Source: Uloborus plumipes
Taxonomy: Eukaryota > Arthropoda > Arachnida > Araneae > Uloboridae
Assembly: GCA_038373865.1 (NCBI GenBank)
Contig: JAXGGA010005154.1
Location: forward strand, 1 to 64,000
DNA: 64,000 nt
Direction: 5' to 3'
Within the stretch, counting starts at the first letter, position 1, and the number at the start of each line of letters is the position of its first letter. Shown one piece after another: positions 1 through 10,846 of the stretch. The notes beneath the pieces were generated by a model. The model saw only the letters and a program-made list of their open reading frames with translations. It ran no database searches and was not told the DNA's origin. The translations under genes and the position numbers were made by a program.

Positions 1-604
1 GAAGAAGTGTTACTAATCTTGTGAAGCATGCAATTTTTCTCCTAGGAAGAATTAACTCTTTTGTTATTTATAATTATATTAAAGGAGCAATCATTATTTC
101 CATGTAACAAATTGCTTTTTTTATTGCTTACAATGGTGGTTAATATTTAATTGTACACTTAAAGTATGTTTTCAAAATGCATCATATTTTTTTAAAGCTG
201 TAAAATCAGATTAGTATATTCATAAGGTTGCCAGCCTGAATACTTGAAACATTTGAACATCAATAAATAATTATATTTATCTTCAAATGTTTCAGGCATC
301 TTTGTCACATTTTAACTAATTTCTGACTTCATTTTTTTGCACATTGAAGGCACTTAAGATTAGTAATTAAGTTATCTATTTAGGTGCTTTTTAAATTTAA
401 TGTTTTTTTTACTTGAAGGTGAACTGATACAATGGTAATCATGTAAGAGTTTTTGAATTTTGTTTTATATAGCAGTGTGCTTCCTAAGCATTTTTAGTTT
501 AAGATATCAGTTATTTTTTTTACCTCCCGATAACGACTTTCGTATTTTAACTTGAAAATTGAGTAATAAATTTTTATACAATAATTGTAATGTACTTTAT
601 TTAG
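1..604 (+). other. Intron upstream of the penultimate Imp KH4 region
   Basis: AT-rich sequence without a supported coding region. It ends in a pyrimidine-rich tract and TTTAG directly before the in-frame exon at 605, so I read it as the 3' part of an intron. The RRM domains and the first three KH domains expected of the family must lie to the left of the window. The minus-strand open frame at 494-730 overlaps the real exon and has no support of its own. Confidence 0.7.
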
Positions 605-733
605 GCTCAGTTCATGATTTTCAAGAAAGTTGGTTTTGAGGGATATCCTGGACCACAAGATGCTACTTTGAAAGTTGAAATCTTTGTTCCCACAAATCAA
701 GTTGGACGCATCATTGGCAAGGGAGGGCAAACT
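605..733 (+). CDS. Imp: Imp/IGF2BP-like RNA-binding protein, exon carrying the first half of KH4
   Basis: This 43-codon exon (phase 0 on both sides) runs from AG|GCT to ACT|GTAAGT. It encodes AQFMIFKKVGFEGYPG, then a beta strand (ATLKVEIFVP) and the nucleic-acid-binding helix-turn of a KH domain, QVGRIIGKGGQT. GKGG is the GxxG loop that contacts RNA bases. In the IGF2BP/Imp/Vg1RBP family the protein has two RRMs and four KH domains and controls mRNA localisation, stability and translation in cytoplasmic granules. The order AQ-x-x-I-(7-10)-strand-QVGRIIGKGGQ matches the linker and fourth KH domain of the insect protein as I remember it. The ATG inside the exon is not a start: the frame is open through the splice acceptor and the upstream domains are missing. 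Assignment to the family is strong; Imp versus another KH protein rests on the linker and the next two exons. Confidence 0.9.
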
Positions 734-1282
734 GTAAGTTGGCTTAATATATCTTGTTTTTTCATACGTGTCAATTCCTCAGGGGGGGGGGGGGGGAGTC
801 TTTTATGGAAAATTAGTCCCGACCCCATGGTTTGGAAATTTTGTTCCCTATTTATATTTTTTAATGATTATTTTTGGTGGAAGTGATGCAAGTTTGAATG
901 TAAATTTTAGTTTTACAGTCTCAAGTGTTTGGATCTCATTTCTTTTGTAATTTTGAAATTTATAGAAATCTTTACCAATATTAGTTATAGCACAGAAAAA
1001 TTAAAAAAAAAATATTTTTAAGCATCCTCAAATTGATTCAGTAGTCCTAAATAAATGCTAATTACATGCAGTTTAATTATTATTCACAAGAAAGCTTATT
1101 TAAAGTTTTTTAATGTAGTGCAGCATAATTCAATATTTTAAGTTTCTTAAAATGTATTGCCTACTTGAAAACAAAATAAGATAAAATTAATGATCATCAA
1201 AATTACTTTAATGTACTTTTAATTGAGTGTCGTTTTTGACTTCCCCTCCTCTTATTTTACTCAAGATTGAAGTTTGTTTCAG
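734..1282 (+). other. Imp intron inside KH4
   Basis: Begins GTAAGT and ends TTTGTTTCAG, both close to consensus. It splits KH4 immediately after the GxxG loop, between T and V of the GGQT/VREL sequence. It holds a homopolymer run of G at about 782-797, which is a likely assembly or sequencing weak point. I see no other feature in it; open frames crossing the poly-G are chance. Confidence 0.8.
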
Positions 1283-1396
1283 GTGCGAGAACTCCAGCGT
1301 ATGACTCATGCCCTCATAAAATTCCCCGAAGATGGACAGTGTCCAGAAACGGAAGAAACTGCCGTCCACATTATTGGTGATTTTTATCGCACACAA
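1283..1396 (+). CDS. Imp: Imp/IGF2BP-like protein, exon carrying the second half of KH4
   Basis: This 38-codon exon, phase 0 on both sides, lies between TTTCAG and GTGAGT. It starts VRELQRMTHALIKFPEDG and ends in TAVHIIGDFYRTQ. The parts are the helix after the GxxG loop, the variable loop (PEDGQCPETEE), the third KH beta strand (TAVHIIG), and the start of the last helix (FYRTQ). VRELQ followed by a threonine-containing helix, an acidic variable loop and HIIG-x-FY is the Imp KH4 pattern. It reads continuously with the previous exon (GGQT|VRELQ) and the next one (YRTQ|AAQRQIR) without a frame change, which is the best internal proof of the gene model. A minus-strand open frame over the same bases is a shadow. 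Confidence 0.92.
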
Positions 1397-2450
1397 GTGA
1401 GTGCTAATCCTTGAATTTCGAGTATCAGGGAAGTTTGAATGTTTCTAAGATTGTAATGTCCACTTTGTGACGTAGCTCATCCAAATTTGTTTTTGAAACA
1501 ATTAGTGCTGAACAGTCCAACTTCATTCATTCTTGCCGATCTTCACTGTGAATTCCAATTAGAGTGAAATTTTCAAATTTTATCTCTGTAGCTGAATGAA
1601 TGTAGATAATTTGTTTATTGATGTATATATATTTGAATTCACTTCAAAAACCTTGTTGGAGAGCTTTTTTAGCAATTGTTCATATCTAGAATCTGCCAAA
1701 TATTGTAAAATATCAAAAGTCAGGAAAATTTTTTAGTTGCCGCACATGACGTTATTTTTCAGAATTTAATCATTTTTTGAAAAGTGTCACATGGCTAGAT
1801 GGTCTACACAATATTTTACAATGAACAAATTTAAATTTTAGTTTCAAAAAAATCAGACAAAACCAAAGTAAAAGAAGGAAAAAAAGCAGAAAATCATTAC
1901 CTTGAAATATTTAAGTAATATATTTATTTTAAATTAAAATTAAACTTTCAACATTTATTATTAAAATTTTAACATTTATTTATTGTATTATTAAAATAAA
2001 TTGATTTTGTTCAGTAAAGGATGTTTTAAAAGATAGTAAATTTACTATTAACTTACACATACCAGTTCTGTTTTCTTATAAATTTGCAACTTTCTGAACT
2101 CAGTTTATGATTAATTTTTGAAAATATAAATTAAATTTCAAAATAAAGTGTCCGATGTATGGACACCGAAGTTATTAAACTCATAAAATTTATACAAAGG
2201 TTCCAAGCTTTTGATAAATAATTTGATTGCTGATTTTGATGTATGCCTTAGCTTTTGTCATGAAATCCATTTGTTTTATTTTCATTAAAATTTTAATTTC
2301 ACAATTTCATTTGTTGGCAGCTGAGTTGTTTTAGTATATTTCATATTCTTTAGAATGCTTGTTTCAGTGTGCAGGTAAAAAAATACTTCATTTGAGCAAA
2401 ATTTATGTTCAGCCAGTACAAAAATAATTAATTTTGTTCTCCAATTGCAG
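1397..2450 (+). other. Last intron of the Imp-like gene
   Basis: Starts GTGAGT and ends CCAATTGCAG. Very AT-rich, with TTTA/ATTTA-like runs around 1920-2000. I see no element boundary, inverted repeat or coding frame inside it. Confidence 0.8.
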
Positions 2451-2549
2451 GCTGCCCAAAGACAAATTCGTGCCCTCGTTTACAAAAGCAATGCTTACCA
2501 GCAGAGGAGGCGCATGTCCCAACAATCTCTACCGAACATCCAGAATTGA
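2451..2549 (+). CDS. Imp: Imp/IGF2BP-like protein, terminal coding exon and stop
   Basis: After the acceptor TTGCAG the frame gives AAQRQIRALVYKSNAYQ, then QRRRMSQQSLPNIQN and a TGA stop at 2547-2549 (33 codons including the stop). AAQRQIRALV completes the last KH helix, as in the family's AQR-x-IR motif. The remaining tail, about 20 residues, is short, basic (QRRR) and then polar. The fly protein, as I remember it, has a much longer Gln-rich tail, so this C-terminus is compact. An alternative longer tail by alternative splicing cannot be excluded. Longer open frames in the other two frames here run into the UTR and have no family match. Confidence 0.88.
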   Translation, partial: AAQRQIRALVYKSNAYQQRRRMSQQSLPNIQN

Positions 2550-3556
2550 TTCCTCTCTCATCTCTGACGGGGAAAATATGACTGCCGTATCCGAGACTTC
2601 TTTTTTCTTTTTTTCTTCCTTTGTCTGGGGAATGGTTGTACCACACTCTGTCATGCAATTTGGCCGGACACTTCCTTCACCAAGAAAAGTCTGAGGATTC
2701 GGGAAGTATGCGGCAGTGGCATTTTCTGGGATTGGAAGACATGAATGACTGAAAAATTGAACAAAGCTCTTTAAAAAATAATAATGAAATCAAATTTAAA
2801 AAATGCCAATGTTTAGTTAGTACAAATTTCAGGATCATGGCCATTGATCCCCTCTTTTTTCTTTTTTGTAAAGAAAACTATATTTATGAAAAGTTTATTT
2901 TTGATACTTGTTGGGGAAACGTTTTTTGTTTAACTTTGTAATGTTTTTTTTTCTCTCTGAAGGTGAAGGACTTGTCCTGAGGAAAAATTAGTTTCTCCAC
3001 CAAGAATGAAATCTACTAATTGAATGAAAAATTAGGCTGATTTTGATTAACTTCTTTGATTTTGCATGAGTTAATGTTAAAACTTCTTATAAGCAAAATG
3101 TAGGTTAAAAGTTGTACCTCCACGAAATCCTTTCTAGTCCTTGCTACTCGAATATTTTGGTGCTAAATTTTTACTAAACGTATGAAGATCTCTCGACTTT
3201 ATTTCCTTTCCTCGACATTTCGAAGCAGTTCGAGTAGCAATGTAACTTTTGCATATGATTTCTACCTCTATTTTTCTCCAAGGGAAATGCTAGTTGCTAA
3301 TTGGTTCATTTGGAACAGTCCGGATGCTTTCGGTATAATGGTAAGCTCAATGAGGCTAAATAATAATGTCGGAGAAGTTCTATGTGCAATGTATTAATTT
3401 TTTGTTGTTTTTTCGGGATTTATCTACCAGATAATTCATGCAATGAACCAATTGTTTTCATTTAATAGTATAAAATTTATTTTAATTGTTAAATTTTATT
3501 TCTTAAAGTCCTTTTACAAAAATGGCTTTTATCTCCATATGTGTTAAGGAAGTACA
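2550..3556 (+). other. 3'UTR of the Imp-like transcript
   Basis: From the TGA to the first polyadenylation signal there are about 1.0 kb of U-rich sequence with runs such as TTTTTTCTTTTTT near 2600-2870 and several ATTTA-like elements. No supported coding region or transposon signature is present, in contrast with everything downstream of 4 kb. A long U-rich UTR fits an RNA-regulatory gene, but that is inference. Confidence 0.65.
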
Positions 3557-3650
3557 AATAAACTGCATTTGCAAACCAATCAAATATTTTTGTCAAAACT
3601 GCCATGTACTATAAAAAATAAACTTTTTTCATTTCATATTTGTTTGTGTT
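3557..3650 (+). terminator. Tandem AATAAA polyadenylation signals
   Basis: Two canonical AATAAA hexamers lie at 3557-3562 and 3617-3622. The second is followed within 20-35 bases by a GT-rich stretch (TTTGTTTGTGTTTTTG, about 3639-3654), the usual downstream element. The transcript probably ends near 3640, with an optional earlier end. Confidence 0.7.
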
Positions 3651-4033
3651 TTTGAAGTCTTTATTCTGCCATTGAATGGCATTTTTCTGTAAAATTCCCA
3701 ATTTGGGACATAGAGTTAGGTAACCTTCAACATAAAGTTACCTGGCAGAATATTGTTAAGAGTTTGTCTTACCTTCAAACTTTCTGAATTGAAGATTCCA
3801 ATCTTGATAAAAACACAATAAGTTTATTTACAAAAGAGCACGTAATAATTGAGGGCTTGGAAGATGAAGGGGTTATGTAACAAAACCCAAATTTAGAGTA
3901 TTTCAAGTTCAAAGTTTCATTGTTTGCTGCTGCTTTCTCGGCCTTTTGACTAAGATCAAAGTAGTTGCTGCAGCTTTTTTGTTTTCCAGTTTTGTTGAGT
4001 GAGCATATGAAGTTGGTCTTAATTCTTTGATAA

Positions 4034-4193
4034 ACTGTCGTCCACACTTAATCGGGTAACGGATAAACGAATACCCCGGTTTTACGAATAATACATCCCA
4101 GAACCCATGCCATAGACGAAATGTTAAAGATCCCCGCTTAATTGAATAATATTTCTTGGAACCGACAGTATTCGTTTAAGTGGGGCCGACAGT
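4034..4193. mobile_element. Pogo/Tigger-like MITE, family P, copy 1
   Basis: Ends are ACTGTCGTCC... and ...GGCCGACAGT, inverted repeats shared with three other copies in this window (4552, 48418, 60674). The body contains the family phrases for 'cttaatcgggtaac', 'aaacgaataccccg' and 'gatccccgcttaattg'. Full-length copies sit between TA dinucleotides, as expected for Tc1/mariner/pogo insertion. Here the flanks are eroded. Non-coding; it would have been moved by a transposase encoded elsewhere. Confidence 0.7.
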
Positions 4194-4551
4194 ACCAGAT
4201 TTTATTTGCTTACCTGTATCCATTGCGTACCCTTGTCCAGATTGCATTTTCAAAAAAATGTAAGATTGCCCCTTCATCCCCCAAACTCTTTTATTGTTCA
4301 ACATCTAGCAATTAAGCAAATATCAGTACACCACGTATTAAAATGAAAATACTCGAACAGCTACTCAAATAGATAACTAAGAGAAACATTCACAGTATGC
4401 TAAAGATAAAACTGATCTAAAAAGAGTGTTACACCACGCTTTTTTATGTTCGCAAAGGACGTTTCTACATCTTTCCAAGGATTTCCCATTGAAGAATTTT
4501 CTTTGAAGAACCATGTACAAAATGAAAATTTCACAAGGCAGATGTTCATTA
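4194..4551. other. No identifiable feature between two family P copies
   Basis: AT-rich spacer. I see no coding frame, terminal repeat or tandem structure. The phrase 'gaaaatttcacaaggcagatg' at about 4525 recurs in similar form near 6510 ('aacttcacagggcagatgcc'), a possible short dispersed repeat at the edges of the next element. Confidence 0.4.
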
Positions 4552-6493
4552 ACTGTCGTCCCCCTTAATCGGGTAACTGATAAACAAATACCCCGCCCCG
4601 CTTATTCGAATAAAATCTCCCAGAACCGAATATTTCCCATGCCGTTTATGCAGGGCGAGGACTTGGTCACTTTTCTCACCTTTTGAAATTTTGGTTACTT
4701 TTTGTCACCTTTTGGATTTTTTGTCACCTTTTTAAACCTTTCTTGAAATGTGTTTTGAAAAAATCTATTTTTGATAAAATTTTTGAAAAGTATGAATATT
4801 CTTTTCTTTACCTAAAAATAAATATAATTAAAAAAAAAGCAAAATTCTGTCATTCAACTATTAAAAAAAAGTGTTTTACATGTGGCTCATTGACAAAACA
4901 ATGCCTTTCGAAGCCCCCTGTTTAAAAGTTAAAAAAAATAAACAAAAAACAGGTGCACCTGTTCCAAGGATACTTGTCAGTTTTTTTTTTTTTTTTCTTG
5001 AAATGAAATTCGGTTGATTTGCATGGAGATGGGATTTTCACTCATTCTCTATTATCAATACTTTTTAGTGAACATTTATGCTTTGTATTTACAGAGAAAC
5101 AAGAAAAAGATTTTGCTATGAGCTATTAAAAATATGAAAAAAATAAAATATGTTCATTAAATAATCATCATTATCTTCACTTCATAATTTTTGGTGTTAA
5201 TATGATTGATTTTAAAGAAAAATCTTTGAACATAACTAGGAGTGATTGTGTTCTGGTAATTTACCGGATTGCCGGTATTTTCATGATTGGTTCATGTTTG
5301 AAAATACCGGAAATATAATAAGTATGCTTTTATCTTCTCACCTCTGGAATTTTTTTGCTTTTTCGAATTTTCGATGATTATACCGATAATTATTAATAAT
5401 ATTCATCGAATAGAAATGTTAAGCTGCCATTCTAATTGTTTTTTTGATTTAATAAATTATTTTATTTGCATCTTTTTTTATTTTGATGCCTTCATTTAAA
5501 AAAAAATGCAATCGATTTGCATCCGTTATGAGAATAGAATTTTTCTCATTTTTGATGCTTATTACCCTTAGGAGACAAATAAATGCAATATATTTATATT
5601 AAAAAATCGTCAATTTAAAATGTTAGGAGTGAAATTCTGCCTTTTTTATGAAAATCAAAATGTCTAAGTTTAAATTGGAAGATTTGATAAAATTTTATTT
5701 TGCTACAATTATGTGGATAGTAAAAATATGTTTATCGTAGAGCTTTTAATTGAATCTGAAGTAAGTTTATTTGAATTCTTTTATATGCCGCTTTCATACT
5801 TTTAACGCCTTAATTTTGAAATTGGCATTTCTTTGCTTCCGCTGTAAATTCATACTTTGCACTTTTGATGCTTGCTATTCTTTGTTAAAAGGCAAACAAA
5901 TAAAAAAAAATTTTTGGAGATAATTTGTTCAGCACCAGCTCAAAAGTAACTTTATTACTCATGTTAAAATTTTAATTAAATGCATGCACAATATTTTGAC
6001 TGAAAACTATTTGAAATTATTCGACTACATGAAATGTAATAGTTTATGAAAAGAAATTAATTATTATATATGTATAGTTATAAAATTAGTTGCGCTGAAG
6101 AAATGGGGCCTTGGTATTAAAAAAACACCCTCCCACACACACATTTTCTCTTTAAAACTTTCAGGTGTTTTTTTATGAACTCACAATCACCCCTGCATAA
6201 CAATTTACCCTGAAAGTTTTTGAAAATATCCTAAAATGATTTATTTTGTTACTTCCAGCCCTATCATGTTCATGTTCGGAATTTAAGTCGTTAAAAATAG
6301 TAAGTAGGCTATTTTGGTATAAGTCAGAAAAAATTATAATTGTTTTCTGTTTTTTTATTTCTTAACAAATTACTTTTGGTCACCTTAGTTTTAAAATTTG
6401 TCACCTTTTTCAAAGACCATCAGCAGTCCTCACCCTGTATATGCAATGTAAAAGATCCCTGCTTAATCAAATAATATTTCTTGAACAGACAGT
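4552..6493. mobile_element. Family P MITE, copy 2, split by a hAT-like insertion
   Basis: The left part (4552-4651) aligns with the left half of copy 1 and the right part (6437-6493) with its right half ('aaaagatccctgcttaatcaaataatatttcttg'). The intervening 1.8 kb is a separate element with its own terminal repeats. Removing it rejoins 'gccgtttatgcaatgtaaaag', which matches 'gccatagacgaaatgttaaag' of copy 1. Confidence 0.7.
4652..6436. mobile_element. hAT-like non-autonomous element (AGGGCGAGGACT ends)
   Basis: Left end AGGGCGAGGACT and right end AGTCCTCACCCT are inverted repeats with one mismatch (AGGGTGAGGACT as the complement). Flanks are GTTTATGC (4644-4651) and GTATATGC (6437-6444), an 8-bp target duplication with one change, as in hAT elements. 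Just inside both ends 'GGTCACCTT' and 'TTTGTCACCTTTT' phrases recur. About 1.78 kb, AT-rich. The longest frames (80 residues) show no transposase motif, so it is non-autonomous or decayed. Confidence 0.7.
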
Positions 6494-7023
6494 ATGTAAA
6501 AAAAACTTCACAGGGCAGATGCCAAATTTGGCGACACCTAGCAATTTCTCGTCCAAAATGATAAAAAGCAGGAAAATCAACTTTCAAGTGAAATTACAAC
6601 AAAACTAAGGTAATTTTAAGTGAAGATTCACAGGATTAACACCAAATTTAGCATATTAAGAATAAAACAACAAAGATAACCACCATTAACAAAATTTCAC
6701 AGTGTGAAGAGGCTGATGGATTTGTGGAGACCTTGTTTTGCACATTTAGTTTGGTTGGAATGCACCAGAAATCATTCGAGTTTTTAAAAAATTATTTTAC
6801 TTTTACGTGTGCTGTATGGAATTTCATCATGAATCTATTCATAAAGTTTTTCATAAGAAAAGCAATATTTGATGTACCCAGCTTACTAAATCTAATTATT
6901 ACTGTATAATCTCGAATCTCTTGGGAAGAGAAAAAATTCAAGATATAGTCCTGTAGGTTTTGAAAAAAATACGTGAATAACTTACAATTACATACATTAT
7001 AGATATTAAAACTACATACAATA
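6494..7023. other. Unassigned AT-rich sequence
   Basis: Two overlapping open frames of 61 and 91 residues lie here on opposite strands, but both are low-complexity, F/I/K/N-rich translations with no splice context or family resemblance. I see no terminal repeat. Confidence 0.4.
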
Positions 7024-7885
7024 CACAGGTTAAGCTTGTGTAATTCGACACGTTGATAAGTTAACATTTATTTTTCCAATGGTTGGTCCAATGTTAATTT
7101 CAATTGGTGCAAACCTGTTAAACTTGACACACATTTACAGAAACCTCTAAGTCGACATCCACTTGCTATTTCAGTCCTCGTTTTGATGACTATATTCTTT
7201 CACTTTGGACATTTATGAGAATTTTGCTGTTTATGAGTCAGTCAATTTGTTGTTTTTCTGAAAGAGCTTTTAAAAAACTACCATTTGTACCCCCCAGGAG
7301 TCGGCTACCACACTGTGCTGTTATTGCAGTCCGTGGTTAGAAGGGGGTAGAGAATGTAAAACACACACACACACAAGGTAACACAACTCATGTTTTTCAA
7401 ACAAGTTTGAGCAGGTCTTTCTCTTTAAGAGACCTAATTGGCAAGGAGCTCTTATCTCTTCAAAAAATACGGATTAATTCCTAATAAAATGCTCAAAATT
7501 GTTCTATACTACACTGCAAGGTTTCTTGACAAAAATATCCTGACGTTAGCCAATGAAAAACGAGCTAGATAAAACGTCACAGCCTACTTGGCGAATTAGA
7601 GGAGATCGTTAACTGCTTGTGAGCTCTTATTGGCTCCGCCCGTAACGACGTCAGTGTCAACTTAAATTGCTGTCTAGTATAGTATCTATTTTGTTATGTT
7701 ATTTTCAGACAAAGAAAGAAGAAAAATTTCTCTGAAATTTATTTTTATAACGTGGATTGGAAGCATAAGTAACTAAGCAATAGAGAAAACACTATAATAA
7801 ACTGTGGAACATGGTAAGTTGACATCCGCTTAACTCGACATATTTTCGTGGTCCCTTGGGGTGTTGAATTACCGAGGTTTCACTG
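7024..7885. mobile_element. Tigger/pogo-like relic, copy 1 (host of a nested MITE)
   Basis: Left end near 7024 after TA reads into 'gtgtaattcgacacgttgataagttaacat'. Right end reads 'gtgttgaattaccgaggtttcactg' (complement CAGTGAAACCTCGGTAATTC). The same terminal wording, body phrases ('gacatccacttgcta', 'ctgtttatg-gtca', 'tttcgtggtccnttgnggtgt') and order recur at 25523-26947. CAGTGxAxCTCxGTxAATTCGACAC ends are typical of pogo/Tigger elements. No transposase frame remains. Confidence 0.65.
7504..7683 (-). mobile_element. Short MITE, family F, copy 1
   Basis: A ~180-bp element with imperfect ends TACTACACTGCAAGG... and ...GCTGTCTAGTA. The core includes 'aaacgtcacagcctacttgg' and 'gagctcttattggctcc'. 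The same core occurs at 8932-9212, 26094-26830 (split) and 62727-62915 in the opposite orientation. It lies within the Tigger-like relic, so it is younger than that relic. Flanking TATA/TA suggests TA-targeted insertion. Confidence 0.7.
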
Positions 7886-8026
7886 TGTTTAAAATTTTTA
7901 CAAAAAAGTAGGTCATTTGTTTTTTGTTTTTTCATATTAAAGCGCTTCTTCTGAATTAGTAATTAAAGTGTTTCAATAATTGTCACAAAGTGGTGTATTA
8001 ATTACTCTGCTTTTCAAAATATTTCA

Positions 8027-8507
8027 CCCTTGTGGGTCCCTCCCACTTCGGTTACACTCAAAACCCTTGGGGTCATAAACGACTCCAATGTTTCCTTTAA
8101 TTTATTTATTATGATTATTAAAGTTGTATGCATTTTTTAAGTTCACACACTTTTTAATGACAAAAAAAATTTTAGAGCAAAGCTTACAATAACTGTAAAT
8201 TTATTTACAACTATTGGACCCGAAACAAATGATTTTTGCTGGTAAATTTCAAACACTTTTGACATTTTTCGCTACATTTTTTATCCAGTTGTCATAGAAA
8301 AAAGTTTAGCGATTTTTTAATTTTTTGGTATTTTGTTTAAGAAACCCCAATGGTCTTTGTAAAAAATGCAAATTCGGGAAAAATAAAACAATAATTTCAT
8401 AAAAAACTAAAAGAATAAAAGTCACAAAATGCAGTTCTAAACAAATGGTTGATTAACAAGATATATTAAACGAAAATAGCAATGGGGTTATATATGACCC
8501 CAAAGGG
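8027..8507. mobile_element. TTAA/CCC element, family T1, copy 1 (piggyBac-like MITE)
   Basis: Starts CCCTTGTGGGTCCCTCCCAC after TTCA (a decayed TTAA, 8023-8026). It ends ...GACCCCAAAGGG before an intact TTAA (8508-8511). Body matches 26159-26721 ('cacactttttaatg', 'acttacaataactgta', 'ggttgattaacaagatatatt'). Just inside each end are GGGGTC/GACCCC phrases able to pair. TTAA target plus CCC ends is the piggyBac signature; no transposase frame is present. The right terminus has lost about 15 bp relative to the other copy. Confidence 0.72.
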
Positions 8508-8836
8508 TTAATAAGTTTGAAATGAGTGAGATCTGCCTCTTGACTAATTTTAAATTGTGTGCATTTTCCTACATTCAGTTAATTTTCTCCATAAAAAAAG
8601 AAAACTAAAGTGTGAAAGACCCATTGATAATCGGGGTTTTACTGTACTATGCCAAAAAATAAAATGCTTATTTTGTATCGAATTAACCTTACTCCTGCCT
8701 CCTCCCTAATTGTACACTATAAACTTCAGATTTGATTTCAGCATGCTAAAAATACCCCATACTCTAACTTCGGAGGCAATTATTTCAGGCTAGAGATCTC
8801 GGTGCAAATATTAATGCAAACTAAAGTGGTAAGACG

Positions 8837-9809
8837 CAGTAGCGTACACAGACAAATCATTTCAGGGCGGGGGGGGGGGGGCTAAGTCAAGACTCTTTGA
8901 GGGGGGCGGGAGCAGCTCATGAAATGTCGCTAAGGCAGGAATTCAAGTGAAACACCATTGCAATCGCTACTGGAAGTGAATTACATTATCATCAACTTAA
9001 CTTGGCACTGACGTCACTACGGGTGGAGCCAATAAGAGCTCACAAGCAGTCAGCGATCTCCTCTTATTCACCAAGTAGGCTGTGACGTTTTATCTAGCTC
9101 GTTTTTCATAGGCAAACGTCACGATGTTTTTATCAAGAAACGTTCTAATGTAATTCATTTCCAGTAGCGATTGTAATTTGCGATCGCCTGTTTCACTTGA
9201 ATTCCTGCCTAAGAAAAGTAAATGTCTCGAATTTCTGTTTTAATGCCTATTTAAGTCGACAAAAATACATCATTAAAAAAATTTTTTTGTTATTAAAATT
9301 ATTGTGAAGAAAGAGTTTTGATAGACACAGAGAATGACAAATTTAAATTGAAAAACATTTCTTCATTGAAAGAGGTGTTACTGAAACACTTGTTTGCAAT
9401 ATTTTGAAAACTTACGCTCTAATAATGTTAATTTTGCTGTTTATTTTACTATTGTTTCCAATACCGGGTCTCAATTCAATTCTCTGAAGTTTATTTAACA
9501 GAATTGGATGATTGAAAAACATCAGTTGGTATTTCTAAAACATAGATTTGCAATAAAAATGAACAAAATGGAATAATAGGTTAATCCTAAGCATGACGTA
9601 CAGCAAAATAGACATGTCAAAAAAAAAATCTTTTTTTAAATTTTGTCCTATACTTAATTATCTGTTCTGAAAGTTTTTCTCATTTTGGGATTTCAAAAAA
9701 AAAAAAAAAGAAGGGAATTTAGAAAAACAAACAAACTTAGCTTACATTTTTAAAATTCGTTTTGAAAATTTCTGAGAGGGCTGCAGCCCACCCCCTGAGT
9801 ACGCCACTG
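8837..9809. mobile_element. hAT-like element (CAGTGGCGTAC ends) hosting a family F insert
   Basis: Left end CAGTAGCGTACACAG and right end CTGAGTACGCCACTG are inverted repeats with two changes. The flanks do not keep a clear 8-bp duplication, so the element is old. A poly-G run follows the left end at about 8868-8882. No transposase frame. A family F foldback variant (8932-9212) sits inside it. Confidence 0.55.
8932..9212. mobile_element. Family F foldback variant with ~60-bp arms
   Basis: The two ends form long inverted arms: 'aaggcaggaattcaagtgaa' on the left and its complement 'ttcacttgaattcctgcctt/a' on the right. They continue through 'caatcgctactggaa-tgaattacatta'. Between the arms lies the same ~170-bp core as family F (7504, 62727), in the same orientation as 62727. 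So the short MITE F is either an internal derivative of this larger foldback or inserted into it. Confidence 0.65.
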
Positions 9810-10060
9810 GGTAGGAGCAAAAAATAAATAGATCATTAATGTTACAAACCAATTGATTCTCAATAAAGTATACATTAGCTTTGAAAAAAGTTTTTAGGCC
9901 ATCCGTGAAACAATCTGGACAAATATCTGACTGTTTCAAACAAGTTCAGTGCCGTACCAAGGATTGTTTCCAGGGAGGTACTTAAATAAGTATCACGAGG
10001 AACTCCAATGAGTGAAGTGAGAGGCAAACTTAGGGACATTTAACCCCCCCCCCCCCCACC

Positions 10061-10094
<34 letters not shown>

Positions 10095-10846
10095 ATATAT
10101 TATATTTCATTTTAGGAGACCTTGCCGACGTCAGAATAGATAGAGAACCGCCGTGAAAATATTTTAAATTGAAGTCTTAAAAACGAATTTTTAAGGGCGT
10201 TAGAAAAGGTATGGAATGGGAGGGGGGGGGGGGAAGCCTTCTACAGATTTTTTTTCATACGGCGCAGTTTTCCGATAATGGACGTTTGTAAAACGCTACT
10301 TTTAGAATTGGCTTGGTAGCTGTATGAGGAAAAGAGGGCTTAGAGTTTTCGCCTGATTTTTTTAAAGAATTGAAAGCAATTTTAGGCTGTTTTGGGTAAG
10401 AAATGTCAAAGTGCAGGCCGGCGGAAATTTCTAAAAGTGAAATTTTAAGCTGCGAAAGTGACATGAAGGTGGGGTTTGGGGTCTTCGGTCAGAACCTTTT
10501 TGAAAAGCCCTAACAGCACATTCTTGACTACATTAGAGGACTCTATAGGAGAAGTGTCATTATTTAGAGGCTTTTTCCGAAAAGTTATGGAAAAGCTGAT
10601 AGTGTCGGCAATGCGCTGAGACGTTAGTTGATGTGTTGGCACTTACTGTAATGTTTCAAAATTGAATGTTAAAAAAATGCCGTTTTATGCTATGTTTAGC
10701 AATTTCAAGGGGGCTCGGTTGCTCTCCTCGGAAATTTTTGAACATTGAGGTTCTAAAATTGCAATTTTAAATTATAACTTTCGGAGTAGAGGAACCGATT
10801 TCGAAGTTATTCTTACAAATGTTGGACAAAAAAGGGAGGTGCGGAG
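9810..10846. repeat. Low-complexity stretch with poly-C and (AT)n; otherwise unassigned
   Basis: A run of C at about 10036-10049 is followed by an (AT)n microsatellite at about 10062-10110. A poly-G run lies at about 10219-10232. The remainder is a G/A-biased sequence with recurring 'aaaattgcaattttaa'-like phrases. Two minus-strand frames of 65-69 residues are not supported. Confidence 0.5.

Noticed and set aside
781..800. Poly-G as a functional G-quadruplex in the Imp intron
   Set aside because: Single homopolymer of uncertain length; many similar G/C homopolymers occur throughout the window, mostly in hAT-type remnants.
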